DNA of 64,000 nucleotides from Enterobacillus tribolii (GCF_003363015.1 NZ_QRAP01000004.1:62001-126000); one strand, 5' to 3'. Positions 40,458 through 51,407 are shown, counted from the first letter of the stretch. A program made the numbers and translations. The notes: a model not told the origin generated them from the letters alone.

Positions 40458-41873
40458 TTACTGCTGCGCTTCGCGCTCGGCGATGTATGCCAGCGCCTTA
40501 TCAATACGCGCCAGCGAACGGCTCTTGCCCACGGCCTCTACGGTAACGTCCACGCCAGGCGACTGGCCTGAGCCGGTTACCGCTACGCGCAGCGGCATCC
40601 CCACTTTCCCCATCCCCTGCTCCAGCTCATCGGCCGTGCTTTGAATGGCATGGTGAATGTTTTCCGGCGTCCACTCCGTGATGGCCGCCAGCTTGGCGCG
40701 GACCACTTCCAGCGGCTGACGCGCAACCGGGCGCAGATGCTTTTTAGCGGCATCGGCGTCAAACTCGCTGAAGTCTTCATAGTAGCAGCGCGCCTGAGCG
40801 GCCATTTCTTTCAGCGTCTTGCAACGTTCTCCCAGCAGTTTCACGATGGCGGTCAACTGCGGGCCGTTGTGGGTGTCGTAACCGGCCTGACGAATATGCC
40901 AGTCCAGATACACCGCAACACGCTCCGGCGGCAACGCATTGATGTAGTGGTGGTTCAGCCATTGCAGTTTTTCGGTATTGAACGCGCTGGCAGACTTGTT
41001 GATGGCCTCCAGCGTGAAAAATTCCTTCATTTCATCAATGCTGAAAATTTCCTGATCGCCGTGGGACCATCCCAGACGCACCAGGTAGTTCAACAAAGCT
41101 TCCGGCAGATAACCATCATCACGGTACTGCATCACGCCAACGGCGCCGTGGCGTTTAGACAGCTTCTTACCGTCGTCGCCCAGGATCATGGAAACGTGGG
41201 CATATTCCGGCACCGGCGCGCCCAGCGCTTTCAGGATGTTGATCTGGCGCGGCGTGTTGTTGATATGGTCTTCACCGCGGATCACGTGGGTGATCTCCAT
41301 ATCCCAATCGTCGACCACCACACAGAAGTTGTAGGTCGGAGAACCATCGGTACGGCGAATGATCAGATCGTCCAGTTCCTGATTACTGATTTCAATCGGG
41401 CCACGGATTTTATCGTCAAAAATTACGCTGCCGTCCTGCGGATTGCGGAAACGTACCACGCACGGTTCGTCGGCGGCGTGATGCTCGTGGCTGTCGCGGC
41501 AATGACCGTCATAGCGGGGCTTCTCGCCGTTCGCCATTTGATCTTCACGCAGCTTCTCCAGACGCTCTTTGGAACAGTAGCATTTGTAGGCCGTGCCCTG
41601 CTCCAGCATCTGATCGATAACCTGGTTATAGCGGTCAAAACGCTTGGTCTGGTAATACGGGCCTTCGTCCCATTCCAGGTTGAGCCAGTTCATACCGTCC
41701 ATAATGGCGTCGATGGCTTCCTGCGTTGAACGCTCCAGATCGGTATCTTCGATGCGCAAAACGAACTCGCCGTCGTTATGACGGGCATACAACCAGGAAT
41801 AAAGCGCGGTACGGGCGCCGCCGACGTGCAGGTAGCCGGTCGGGCTCGGCGCGAAACGTGTTTTGATTTTCAT
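40458..41873 (-). CDS. gltX: Glutamyl-tRNA synthetase
   Basis: Class I aminoacyl-tRNA synthetase charging tRNA-Glu, essential and cytosolic. The 471 residues are the family length. The HIGH-type motif is in [15 protein letters not shown] (residues ~7-21), KMSKS-type KLSKRHG lies near residue 238, and the zinc-site segment [11 protein letters not shown]...GHCRDSHEH is at ~98-130. It is flanked by tRNA-Ala/yfeC on one side and tRNA-Val/Lys on the other, as in E. coli. Confidence 0.97.
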   Translation of the reverse strand: MKIKTRFAPSPTGYLHVGGARTALYSWLYARHNDGEFVLRIEDTDLERSTQEAIDAIMDGMNWLNLEWDEGPYYQTKRFDRYNQVIDQMLEQGTAYKCYCSKERLEKLREDQMANGEKPRYDGHCRDSHEHHAADEPCVVRFRNPQDGSVIFDDKIRGPIEISNQELDDLIIRRTDGSPTYNFCVVVDDWDMEITHVIRGEDHINNTPRQINILKALGAPVPEYAHVSMILGDDGKKLSKRHGAVGVMQYRDDGYLPEALLNYLVRLGWSHGDQEIFSIDEMKEFFTLEAINKSASAFNTEKLQWLNHHYINALPPERVAVYLDWHIRQAGYDTHNGPQLTAIVKLLGERCKTLKEMAAQARCYYEDFSEFDADAAKKHLRPVARQPLEVVRAKLAAITEWTPENIHHAIQSTADELEQGMGKVGMPLRVAVTGSGQSPGVDVTVEAVGKSRSLARIDKALAYIAEREAQQ

Positions 41874-42092
41874 GGGGATCGTGGCCTAGTTATGCAAACG
41901 GAGACGGGTCGCCTCGTTATCTGCGTCGATATCAGTGCGCGACATTCTACCATTACGCCTCAATTCCTCAACGCGTTCCGCAGTCTTCCCCGTCCGGAAG
42001 CGGAAACGGAGAAGAAGTCCGCACATGCTTTATTCCGCCACGCCCATCTTGCCTAAATTTCGGACGAACAACATTTTTCCATGAAAAAACCG

Positions 42093-42120
42093 TTGACCAT
42101 TTTTCGCGGCTCCCTATAAT
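42093..42120 (+). promoter_or_regulatory. Promoter of the tRNA-Val/tRNA-Lys operon
   Basis: -35 TTGACC (42093-42098), 16-base spacer, perfect -10 TATAAT (42115-42120), and the GC-rich discriminator GCGACTCC, 17 bases upstream of the first tRNA-Val. This is a typical stringently controlled stable-RNA promoter. Confidence 0.88.
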
Positions 42121-42137
42121 GCGACTCCACACAGCGG

Positions 42138-42213
42138 GGGTGATTAGCTCAGCTGGGAGAGCACCTCCCTTACAAGGAGGGGGTCGGCGGTTCGAACCCG
42201 TCATCACCCACCA
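42138..42213 (+). tRNA. tRNA-Val (TAC), copy 1
   Basis: A 76-base tRNA with anticodon TAC (CTCCCTTACAAGGAG) and encoded CCA. It differs from copies 2-4 in the T-loop (TTCGAACCC versus TTCGATCCC). Confidence 0.97.
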
Positions 42214-42258
42214 CGATTCTTTCGTGATCCCGCCGTGTAAAGTAACAGACCGAACAGC

Positions 42259-42334
42259 GGGTGATTAGCTCAGCTGGGAGAGCACCTCCCTTACAAGGAG
42301 GGGGTCGGCGGTTCGATCCCGTCATCACCCACCA
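42259..42334 (+). tRNA. tRNA-Val (TAC), copy 2
   Basis: A 76-base tRNA with anticodon TAC and CCA encoded. It corresponds to one of E. coli valU/valX/valY. Confidence 0.97.
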
Positions 42335-42372
42335 CTTTTCGGAAAAGTTGCTACAATCTGTCAATCGGAAGT

Positions 42373-42448
42373 GGGTGATTAGCTCAGCCGGGAGAGCACC
42401 TCCCTTACAAGGAGGGGGTCGGCGGTTCGATCCCGTCATCACCCACCA
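42373..42448 (+). tRNA. tRNA-Val (TAC), copy 3
   Basis: A 76-base tRNA with anticodon TAC. It carries a D-loop change (CAGCCGGGAG instead of CAGCTGGGAG). Confidence 0.97.
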
Positions 42449-42485
42449 CTTCCGCTAAGACAGAGACAATCGGGTATACAGAAGT

Positions 42486-42561
42486 GGGTGATTAGCTCAG
42501 CTGGGAGAGCACCTCCCTTACAAGGAGGGGGTCGGCGGTTCGATCCCGTCATCACCCACCA
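42486..42561 (+). tRNA. tRNA-Val (TAC), copy 4
   Basis: A 76-base tRNA identical to copy 2. It is separated from tRNA-Lys by only seven bases, so all five are processed from one transcript. Confidence 0.97.
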
Positions 42562-42568
42562 CTTCTGC

Positions 42569-42644
42569 GGGTCGTTAGCTCAGTTGGTAGAGCAGTTGAC
42601 TTTTAATCAATTGGTCGCAGGTTCGAATCCTGCACGACCCACCA
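42569..42644 (+). tRNA. tRNA-Lys (TTT)
   Basis: A 76-base tRNA with anticodon TTT (TTGACTTTTAATCAA), T-arm GGTTCGAATCC and encoded CCA. It is the last gene of the Val-Lys tRNA operon (E. coli valUXY-lysV order). Confidence 0.97.
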
Positions 42645-42683
42645 TCCCCCCGGTTCCCTGTTATTTCTCCTCCAGAAATTCCC

Positions 42684-43349
42684 TCAGATAAACAACAACG
42701 CCAGCAGTACCAATACCGCCACGACGAACAACAGCAAAGAATCTCCGGCAGAACGCCATTTACCCGTACGCAGCCCCTCCGGCAGCCACAGCGGGGGAAT
42801 CAGCCCGAACACCGGGCGGGGTTCACTGGTTTGTAATCCCTGCGCTCCCATTTCGTTCACGCCGGGCGGAGGAACCTGTGCCGCTACGGCCAGATAGTTT
42901 TCCGTTACCGCACGCGTGGCCCCGGCTTTCGTGTTCGCATCAGACGCCGCCCGGTCGATACCGGATAACGCCTTCTCCAACCCGCCTTTCACATCCAGCG
43001 CCCGTTCTACTTCGCCTTGCTGATACAATGTCCTGCCCATCTCTCCGAGCACAACGCGCACCGCGGCCTGCCCGCCGTCACGGTGCCCCAAGGCGGTAAA
43101 GGCCCCCTCTTTTCCCTGGGTGGACGACGACGACGGATTATTGGCTTCCTGCGATTTTAACAAGGCATGTTGCTGCTGCAGGCCGTTCAGCGCATTCAGC
43201 AAGCGCACACGCTGCTGTGGGGGAATATCCCGCCGTTCCAGCAACTGTAGTAAGCGATCGATACGGGCAACCGTCAGCAGGCTGTCCGTCATACGTCCCG
43301 GACGAAGAAAATCCCGGTTGTCATGAGGTTCAAGAGGGGGGATCGCCAT
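42684..43349 (-). CDS. Uncharacterised tail-anchored protein
   Basis: I do not recognise this 221-residue protein. It has no N-terminal signal. A helical, Gln/Leu-rich region (residues ~25-65: ARIDRLLQLLERRDIPPQQR) could form a coiled coil. A low-complexity Ser linker, a second helical region with TRAVTENYLAVAAQVPP, and a single C-terminal hydrophobic segment (residues ~200-221, LLLFVVAVLVLLALLFI) suggest a tail-anchored membrane protein. It begins close to ypeB on the same strand and ends 39 bases from tRNA-Lys, a common site for inserted DNA. ATG at 43349. Function unknown. Confidence 0.7.
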   Translation of the reverse strand: MAIPPLEPHDNRDFLRPGRMTDSLLTVARIDRLLQLLERRDIPPQQRVRLLNALNGLQQQHALLKSQEANNPSSSSTQGKEGAFTALGHRDGGQAAVRVVLGEMGRTLYQQGEVERALDVKGGLEKALSGIDRAASDANTKAGATRAVTENYLAVAAQVPPPGVNEMGAQGLQTSEPRPVFGLIPPLWLPEGLRTGKWRSAGDSLLLFVVAVLVLLALLFI

Positions 43350-43439
43350 TGGCGCCTCCGGCTGTATGCGCAGGTGTCATTACCGGAATATGTCGGCCAA
43401 TGGCGGGCAAAACTTTAGCACTTCAGTGCAATACCGGGA

Positions 43440-43655
43440 TTAGCGCCGCTTCAGCGGCGTCACTAATCCCTGCAACCCTTCTATTTTGATTGCCAGCGCC
43501 ATCTGCATCAGTTCACCCAGTTTCCCTTTGGGAAATTCATCCTTACGGGCGAACCACAGCAAATATTCTTCCGGCAAATCAATCAACACCCTGCCCTTAT
43601 ACTTGCCGAAGGGCATCACGGTATTGGCCAGGGCGATCAAGTCTTCCTTTTCCAT
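43440..43655 (-). CDS. ypeB: YpeB, DUF3820 protein
   Basis: A 71-residue DUF3820 protein like E. coli YpeB, next to ligA. The family pattern MPFGKYKGRVLIDLPEEYLLWF occupies residues 14-35; in phage and exonuclease relatives this motif accompanies DNA-processing domains. It starts 8 bases after the ligA stop, so co-transcription with ligA is likely. Exact role unknown. Confidence 0.88.
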   Translation of the reverse strand: MEKEDLIALANTVMPFGKYKGRVLIDLPEEYLLWFARKDEFPKGKLGELMQMALAIKIEGLQGLVTPLKRR

Positions 43656-43663
43656 CTTTGCCG

Positions 43664-45736
<2,073 letters not shown>

Positions 45737-45814
45737 TCAGTTCACACCCAGCCCTGATTCAGGCCGCGATACGTCGCAACGGCCCGAATGAGCGGGGAGA
45801 GTTTGGCCCGCCTC

Positions 45815-46852
45815 TCAGCGGCGCGCGTTTTCCAGCGCGGCACGGATACGCGCCTTGTAGGTTTCCAGTTTCTGCGGCGTCATCATGCGGCGCTCGTCGT
45901 CCAGCACCACGCCGCCGACGTCGTCAGCAATGCGCTGCGCCGACTGCAGCATCAGCTTGAAGTTCTGATTAGCATCGCCGTAGGAAGGCACCACCATGAA
46001 GAACGAAACGCCCGGCGTCGTGAAATCCGCCATGGTGTCCGGATTGAAACTCCCCGGCTTCACCATATTCGCCATGCTGAACAACACCGGCCCGCTGCTG
46101 TTCGCCGGGCTGAGATGACGATGGAAAATGCTCATCTCGCCGAACTGGAAGCCGGCCTGGAGTACGCTCTGCAGCAGCACCTCACCACCGATCACGCTGC
46201 CGTGATGCGCGGCGACGTGCAGAACCAGCACAACGTCCTGCCCTTTGTCTTTTTCCTGTGCGCCGGCGGCCGGCGCGGATGCCTGCTTGTCGGACACATC
46301 ATCATGATGCGCAGTGCCTTGCTCCGGCCCCTCGAACTCAAACTCGCGCTGACGCGCCGCAGAAATCGTTTCGGCCTGGCGGGCGCCATGCTGCTGATGA
46401 TGCTGATGCGCCGCTACGGGCACTTCAGGCTGCCGCGGCGCGGCGTATTTATCTTCATCATCCGCGTCGTCATCCGTCCTGTCATCGCCCAGCAGCGGAT
46501 CAAGCGGCTCATCGTGATGTTCCACGACGTCTTCCTGCCGGGAAACTTTCGGAGCCGGTACTTCGGCGGTGATATCTGCGTCCGGCTCATCGTCATAACG
46601 GCCAAACGCAGGCTCAACGGGCTGATGAACCGGTTTCGCACTATGGCGAATCCGGATGTCTCCCACGCCAGCATCATCGTCATCCGTTTCTGTCGGCGGT
46701 GATTCATCACGCGTTTTCTTTTGACGTTTGGCCGGGCGGTCGCGAAACAGGGAAGATCGCTCTTTGCGGCTGGTCCACAGACCATGCAGCAACAGCGCGA
46801 TAATGGCAACCGCACCAACAACGATTAATATCAGACGCAAATCCTGCATCAT
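45815..46852 (-). CDS. zipA: Cell division protein ZipA
   Basis: Anchors FtsZ to the inner membrane and stabilises the Z ring. The 345-residue protein has an N-terminal membrane helix ([23 protein letters not shown]), a basic patch ([19 protein letters not shown]), a long charged flexible linker unusually rich in Asp, Glu and His (residues ~40-200) rather than the Pro/Gln-rich linker of E. coli, and a C-terminal FtsZ-binding domain ([24 protein letters not shown] to the end). Divergent from cysZ, upstream of ligA. Confidence 0.95.
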   Translation of the reverse strand: MMQDLRLILIVVGAVAIIALLLHGLWTSRKERSSLFRDRPAKRQKKTRDESPPTETDDDDAGVGDIRIRHSAKPVHQPVEPAFGRYDDEPDADITAEVPAPKVSRQEDVVEHHDEPLDPLLGDDRTDDDADDEDKYAAPRQPEVPVAAHQHHQQHGARQAETISAARQREFEFEGPEQGTAHHDDVSDKQASAPAAGAQEKDKGQDVVLVLHVAAHHGSVIGGEVLLQSVLQAGFQFGEMSIFHRHLSPANSSGPVLFSMANMVKPGSFNPDTMADFTTPGVSFFMVVPSYGDANQNFKLMLQSAQRIADDVGGVVLDDERRMMTPQKLETYKARIRAALENARR

Positions 46853-47126
46853 TGCTATCTCTGTCGTTTTTATTCATTACCACGCCATCAGGGTGGCGAG
46901 CCTCTTGGCGGCTGCGCATCGCTTTCTTTATCAAAGTTTGAAGCACAGCCTAGCCTATAACTCTATTTCCCTGAGTTAACAAGTGCAAGTCTGTGCTGAA
47001 CTTTATGTTAATAAAGGCGATTTTTATTGTTCAATTGTTGTTTTTTCGGTCAATTCTGAAGTGGAAAGGCCACGCGCGCACCGATATGATAGTCAAGATT
47101 ATTCCGTAATGAGAAATTCGACGCTT

Positions 47127-47888
47127 ATGTCATCAAACAATGCATCATCTTCCCGTAACGCAAACGGGGTTTACTACTTCTCCCAGGGCTGGCGTCTTAT
47201 CCGCATGCCGGGTATCAAACGCTATGTTCTGATGCCCCTGCTGGTCAACATCGTGCTGATGGGGCTGGCATTCTGGTGGCTGTTTACGCAGCTCGGAGAC
47301 TGGATCCCCGCCCTGATGAGCCACGTGCCTTCCTGGCTGCAATGGCTGAGTTACCTGCTGTGGCCGGTGGCGGTCGTTTCCGTCTTGCTGGTATCCAGCT
47401 ATTTTTTCAGCACCATAACCAACCTGATCGCCGCGCCGTTCAACGGGCTGCTGGCGGAACAGCTTGAAGGGCAACTGACCGGGAAATCCCTGCCTGAAAG
47501 CGGCCTGCTTTCCACGCTGAAAGACGTTCCGCGCATCATGAAGCGGGAATGGCTGAAGCTGGCGTATTACCTGCCGCGCGCCTTCGTGCTGCTGATTCTC
47601 TATTTTATTCCCGGCATTGGTCAAACGCTGGCGCCGCTGCTGTGGTTCCTGTTCAGCGCCTGGATGATGGCCATTCAATACTGCGATTACCCCTTCGACA
47701 ATCACAAGGTGAGTTTTCCGCAGATGCGCAGCGCACTGACCAGCCACCGCGTCGCCAACCTGCAGTTCGGCGCGCTGACCAGCCTGTTCACCATGATCCC
47801 GGTGCTCAACCTGGTCATCATGCCCGTCGCCGTCTGCGGCGCCACCGCCATGTGGGTTGACCGTTACCGCGCCGGTTTCGTGCGCTGA
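47127..47888 (+). CDS. cysZ: Sulfate transporter CysZ
   Basis: Inner-membrane sulfate permease supporting cysteine synthesis. The 253 residues equal E. coli CysZ in length. Hydrophobic segments and signature stretches are conserved ([65 protein letters not shown]). ATG at 47127 is chosen to match the family length; 47109 and 46983 are in-frame alternatives, and none has a strong ribosome site. In E. coli cysK follows directly; here about 2.1 kb of other DNA intervenes. Confidence 0.94.
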   Translation: MSSNNASSSRNANGVYYFSQGWRLIRMPGIKRYVLMPLLVNIVLMGLAFWWLFTQLGDWIPALMSHVPSWLQWLSYLLWPVAVVSVLLVSSYFFSTITNLIAAPFNGLLAEQLEGQLTGKSLPESGLLSTLKDVPRIMKREWLKLAYYLPRAFVLLILYFIPGIGQTLAPLLWFLFSAWMMAIQYCDYPFDNHKVSFPQMRSALTSHRVANLQFGALTSLFTMIPVLNLVIMPVAVCGATAMWVDRYRAGFVR

Positions 47889-47907
47889 TCGTCACGATTT
47901 TTCCCCC

Positions 47908-47927
47908 GCGGGGCCGTCCGGCCCCGC
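47908..47927 (+). terminator. GC-rich hairpin after cysZ
   Basis: GCGGGGCCG/CGGCCCCGC stem 20 bases after the cysZ stop. No T tract follows, so termination would be weak. Confidence 0.45.
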
Positions 47928-48056
47928 ACGCATTGCCGCAACTTTCACCGTTTTTCGTTCCATAATGTAATGCAAACGTTATTTTTTCATAACTTTTAAT
48001 GAATGCAACATCATGATATTTATCATTTTTTTAATTTCATGACCCACGAATTGATC

Positions 48057-48085
48057 ACAAAAAGAAAGCCCCGTATTGCGGGGCT
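48057..48085 (-). terminator. Terminator of the muramidase-inhibitor operon
   Basis: The minus strand has stem AGCCCCG/CGGGGCT with a 5-base loop, followed by TTCTTTTT. It is 7 bases past the stop of the LprI-like gene, so the two-gene cassette has its own terminator. Confidence 0.82.
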
Positions 48086-48091
48086 ATTCGG

Positions 48092-48502
48092 TTAGGGAAA
48101 TGCCGGCTCACCTTCCAGCACATCTAACCTCTGATAGTTCTCCATCAGATTACACATAGTCGCCTCAAAATCACGCGCTTGCCCCTCCATCCCTGTAGTC
48201 AAATAGGTGCAGCGCGTTTTCTTGTATTCCTCCCAGGCTTTTTGGTTCTGGTCGAAATTTGCACGGTATTCAATCAAACTCAGGCTATCCAAATCTTTTC
48301 TCAGTGCCGGCAGACGGGCCTGTAGTTTCTGCTCTGAAGCCTCATTCATCCTAACGACGCAATCCACAAATCCTGGATATCCGTCCTCTTTCGATATGTC
48401 CTTGCATACCTCCGGATTTTTCTCCCTCAGCTCGTCAAACGTCGGCGCGGCATTGGACACGAACGGGATAAAAAACAGTGACGCTATAAACAATCGTTTC
48501 AT
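48092..48502 (-). CDS. LprI-like (DUF1311) exported protein, candidate immunity protein
   Basis: A 136-residue precursor with a signal peptide (MKRLFIASLFFIPFVSNA). The mature part fits the LprI/DUF1311 pattern: paired cysteines (EVCKD and VDCVV), then NFDQNQKAWEEYKKTRC, a Gly-containing gap, MCNLMENYQRLDVLE. LprI of Mycobacterium is a lysozyme inhibitor. Here the gene starts 4 bases after the stop of a pesticin/T4-type lysozyme gene, so a periplasmic inhibitor protecting the producer is the best reading. ATG at 48502 is chosen for the signal peptide. Pairing is inferred, not demonstrated. Confidence 0.78.
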   Translation of the reverse strand: MKRLFIASLFFIPFVSNAAPTFDELREKNPEVCKDISKEDGYPGFVDCVVRMNEASEQKLQARLPALRKDLDSLSLIEYRANFDQNQKAWEEYKKTRCTYLTTGMEGQARDFEATMCNLMENYQRLDVLEGEPAFP

Positions 48503-48506
48503 GGTG

Positions 48507-49121
48507 TTACCTATCCCCTCGGTTAGATTCCAGATATCCGATCCTATTTCTCGCCGGCTCATGCCGCATGATTAACGGCGTCCGCCTCATGTAATCAATA
48601 AAACTGTCGATATTATTGCTCGCGGCTGCTGGCGCGGCTGTTTCGCACCTCAGCCCCTGATAGACCATATCAACGATGACATCTCTTATAGCCGGGTGAA
48701 GCTCTGACCACTCCGGGCGATTCTGCACATGCGCGGCGCGGGCGTTATACACCGACTGCGCCCGGCGCTCATAGGAGGGAAAGATTTGATTGAATAGCGC
48801 GGCCTGCTGCTGCTCTGTGATCTCGCCAATTGTCGCGCGCTGCTGACGCACAAACTCAGCTGCCTGCCGGCCCCGCAATCCTGCCGCGGCGGAAATCGCC
48901 CGCGCCTGGCCCTGGCTAATCCCGGCCCGTATTAGGTCAGCGTAAACCTGCTGCTGTGACCGTCCGCCCATATCATACCCGTGGCCAATGGTAACGCCAG
49001 AATCGCCGAGCTGCGGGTAATGCACCACGCGGCTATAGTTCACTGAATTGCGGTTGTTGTTCCCCTCCCCCCTGAATGTTAGGTGACCACGGTTTACGCC
49101 GTTACTCGCTGAATCCGCCAT
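48507..49121 (-). CDS. Pesticin/T4-lysozyme-like muramidase, candidate effector
   Basis: A 204-residue protein resembling the catalytic domain of pesticin (T4-lysozyme fold). The triad-like residues are visible: Glu in LTFRGEGNNN (~residue 19), Thr and Asp six apart in GVTIGHGYDMGGRS, followed by GLRGRQAAEFVRQQ and LHPAIRDVIVDMVYQG. There is no signal peptide and no receptor or translocation domain, so it would need another export route (for example type VI secretion or phage-type lysis). ATG at 49121 with GGGAGGG eight bases upstream is preferred over 49157. Downstream is the LprI-like gene. It lies in the cysZ-cysK insert. Confidence 0.78.
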   Translation of the reverse strand: MADSASNGVNRGHLTFRGEGNNNRNSVNYSRVVHYPQLGDSGVTIGHGYDMGGRSQQQVYADLIRAGISQGQARAISAAAGLRGRQAAEFVRQQRATIGEITEQQQAALFNQIFPSYERRAQSVYNARAAHVQNRPEWSELHPAIRDVIVDMVYQGLRCETAAPAAASNNIDSFIDYMRRTPLIMRHEPARNRIGYLESNRGDR

Positions 49122-49636
49122 ATCAAACGCCCTCCCTGTTTGTGTGGTTGATTGCAAAACCTACAGACAACCTTTCTCCCCAGCAAGCCGCGCTACGCCT
49201 GGCATGTCAAATACGGATGAACATCCGGGGCACTGACCGTTTCTCGATACAATCTCACGAAATTAATTAAATCTTCTTACATTAGATAACATTAAGTTTT
49301 CCGTAAGGCGCTAACCGCCGGGGTTGCTTTGGCAAATCCCGGCAGACCATTGCACAGATTGTAAATAATGGCTAATACAAAAGACCCAGCGGCGGCGAGG
49401 CTTAGCGCCATTATTGCGGCGTAAAATTTTTGCAAAAAAATTACCACACGAAAACGCACCGGCCAGGGATTCGATCAGTGCGTAACCGGTGCCAGTGCTT
49501 TTGAAATGCAGGATTTTCACATCAACATAATCCGCCGCGGGGAATGTAAACCGCAACTTAGTCGCAGCCGCCAGGGCGTTGCACAGGCCGCGCATCGCCG
49601 GGCCGCAACGCGTCACATACCCCGTACCACCGGTAG
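49122..49636. other. Non-coding or decayed DNA of the cysZ-cysK insert
   Basis: About 500 bases upstream of the muramidase, presumably including its promoter. A 122-codon minus-strand frame (49311-49679) overlaps the integrase remnant and contains an orderly stretch (KLRFTFPAADYVDVKILHF), but it has no ribosome site I trust. I treat it as uncertain. Confidence 0.4.
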
Positions 49637-49828
49637 ACGCTACCCGACGGCCAGGCCACACACATGTTCCGGCACACATTTACAACGCACTTCATGTCAA
49701 ACGGCGGTAACATCCTGGTACTACAAAAAATATTGGGGCATCGCTCAATATCCAACACGATGATTTACAGGTATTTCTTCCCCGATCATCTGGTTGGGGA
49801 GGTGCAATTTAATCCGTTAGCAACGTAA
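49637..49828 (+). pseudogene. 3' remnant of a P2-type tyrosine integrase
   Basis: A 63-codon fragment after an in-frame TAG at 49634. It reads LPDGQATHMFRHTFTTHF, then MSNGGNILVLQKILGHRSI, then SNTMIYRYFFPDHL and ends NPLAT before TAA. This is the C-terminal catalytic part of a P2-like phage integrase with the HxxR box, the second conserved GH and the nucleophile Tyr (MIYRYF). The N-terminal ~270 residues are missing and no start is possible, so it is a relic. It marks the insert between cysZ and cysK as former mobile DNA. Confidence 0.88.
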
Positions 49829-49928
49829 CCGCGTGTCCATATTTCGCCCCAATTGATTTGATCTTGATTGTTTTGTTTAGTGTCGTAATTACATGATTTA
49901 TATGCAACATATTGATTTTTTTCGTATA

Positions 49929-49967
49929 TAAAAGATATATCTTCATAACATAACGTTATATCTTTTA
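49929..49967. repeat. 11-base inverted repeat upstream of cysK
   Basis: Perfect arms TAAAAGATATA (49929-49939) and TATATCTTTTA (49957-49967), with the 10-base palindrome ATAACGTTAT overlapping the second arm. It lies 76-115 bases before the cysK start, where CysB binds in E. coli. A regulatory role is inferred. Confidence 0.5.
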
Positions 49968-50043
49968 TTTACTTCCCTGCGTGGCGTATTCGCGTATGCT
50001 CCCCTAATGTTCCCTGCATTTCATAGAGTTAAAAGGACAGGAT

Positions 50044-51012
50044 ATGACAAAGATTTATGATGACAACTCCCTGACCATCGGCCATTCCCCGCTGGTACGT
50101 CTGAACCGCATCGGTAACGGCCGTATCCTGGCGAAAGTGGAGTCCCGCAACCCGAGCTTCAGCGTAAAAGACCGCATCGGCGCCAATATGATTTGGGACG
50201 CGGAGCAGCGCGGCATTCTGAAACCCGGCGTGGAACTGGTGGAGCCGACCAGTGGCAACACCGGCATCGCCCTCGCCTTCGTTGCCGCCGCGCGCGGTTA
50301 CAAACTGACGCTGACCATGCCGGAAACCATGAGCCTGGAGCGCCGTAAGCTGCTGAAAGCGCTGGGCGCCAACCTGGTATTGACCGAAGGCGCGAAAGGC
50401 ATGAAAGGCGCTATCGCCAAAGCCGAAGAGATTGTTGCCTCCGATCCGTCCCGTTACGTACTGCTTCAGCAGTTCAGCAACCCTGCCAACCCGGCGATTC
50501 ACGAAAAGACCACCGGCCCAGAAATCTGGGAAGACACCGATGGTAAGGTCGATGTGCTGATCGCCGGGGTCGGTACCGGCGGTACACTGACCGGCACGAG
50601 CCGTTTTCTGAAAAAAACCAAAGGGAAAAAGGTGATTTCCGTGGCGGTCGAACCGGAAGATTCACCGGTGATCACCCAGGCGCTGGCCGGTCAGGAAATC
50701 AAACCCGGCCCGCATAAAATCCAGGGCATCGGCGCCGGCTTCATCCCGGAAAACCTCGATCTGTCGCTGGTTGACCGCGTTGAGCGCGTCAGCAACGACG
50801 ACGCCATCGCCATGGCGCGCCGCCTGATGGAAGAGGAAGGCATTCTCGCCGGTATTTCCTCCGGCGCCGCCGTCATCGCCGCGTTGCGTTTAGCCAACGA
50901 TCCCGACTTTACTGACCAGACAATTGTCGTTATTCTGCCTTCATCAGGTGAACGTTACCTCAGCACCGCGCTCTTTGCAGATCTGTTCACAGAACAGGAA
51001 TTGCAGCAGTGA
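50044..51012 (+). CDS. cysK: Cysteine synthase A (O-acetylserine sulfhydrylase A)
   Basis: PLP enzyme making L-cysteine from O-acetylserine and sulfide; binds CysE in the cysteine synthase complex. The 322 residues match E. coli CysK: PLP lysine in [14 protein letters not shown] (~residue 42), substrate loop [13 protein letters not shown], phosphate-binding [10 protein letters not shown], and C-terminal [14 protein letters not shown] at 50044 follows AAAGGACAGG. CysB-dependent control is expected, and an inverted repeat lies in the right place. Confidence 0.97.
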   Translation: MTKIYDDNSLTIGHSPLVRLNRIGNGRILAKVESRNPSFSVKDRIGANMIWDAEQRGILKPGVELVEPTSGNTGIALAFVAAARGYKLTLTMPETMSLERRKLLKALGANLVLTEGAKGMKGAIAKAEEIVASDPSRYVLLQQFSNPANPAIHEKTTGPEIWEDTDGKVDVLIAGVGTGGTLTGTSRFLKKTKGKKVISVAVEPEDSPVITQALAGQEIKPGPHKIQGIGAGFIPENLDLSLVDRVERVSNDDAIAMARRLMEEEGILAGISSGAAVIAALRLANDPDFTDQTIVVILPSSGERYLSTALFADLFTEQELQQ

Positions 51013-51035
51013 AATCAGCATGTTGAAAACACGTT

Positions 51036-51063
51036 AAAAAGCACCCTGATGGGTGCTTTTTTT
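51036..51063 (+). terminator. Rho-independent terminator of cysK
   Basis: Stem AAAAAGCACCC/GGGTGCTTTTT with loop TGAT and seven T residues, 24 bases past the cysK stop. Confidence 0.92.
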
Positions 51064-51407
51064 GTGGCGTGGCTCAAAATTCTTACTACCTCGACATTGC
51101 TTTTCCGCCTGAGGTTTAGTATTTAAGCAAGCAATTATTTTGAACCGCGAAATTATTCGCAATCTATGCGCAATAGCCGCTGAATCGATTTACTGAATTG
51201 TTCTTATCGGCTCCGACGCGGCATAATGGAACAGGCGCCCTGATGGTTCAGTCGTAGCGTTTGCCTTTTACGCTACACTAAGCATCCGGTTGCCGGTGGC
51301 AAACTTGCCGATGTTCCATTGGTCAGACGCGAACCACGACAAGCTAAAGTTCCGCCGGTAGGCTAAGCTTTAGTCCACGAATATTAATCCAAAAGTTGGG
51401 GAAACTT
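51064..51407 (+). other. Promoter/leader region of the ptsHI-crr operon
   Basis: About 340 bases between the cysK terminator and ptsH. It contains a Cra-like site (51179-51192) and GC-balanced leader sequence. By analogy with E. coli several promoters (P0, P1) are expected. I cannot place CRP sites with confidence. Confidence 0.5.
51179..51192 (+). promoter_or_regulatory. Cra (FruR)-like site upstream of ptsH
   Basis: GCTGAATCGATTTA closely matches the Cra consensus GCTGAATCGTTTCA (11 of 14). Cra binds at an equivalent position upstream of ptsH in E. coli. Confidence 0.65.

Noticed and set aside
42138..42561. Four near-identical ~76-base units with spacers of 37-45 bases, CRISPR-like at first sight
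   Set aside because: Each unit folds as tRNA-Val (TAC) with encoded CCA; there is no cas gene and the unit length is wrong for CRISPR.
45788..46702. 304-codon plus-strand open frame
   Set aside because: Antisense to zipA; no ribosome site and no family resemblance.
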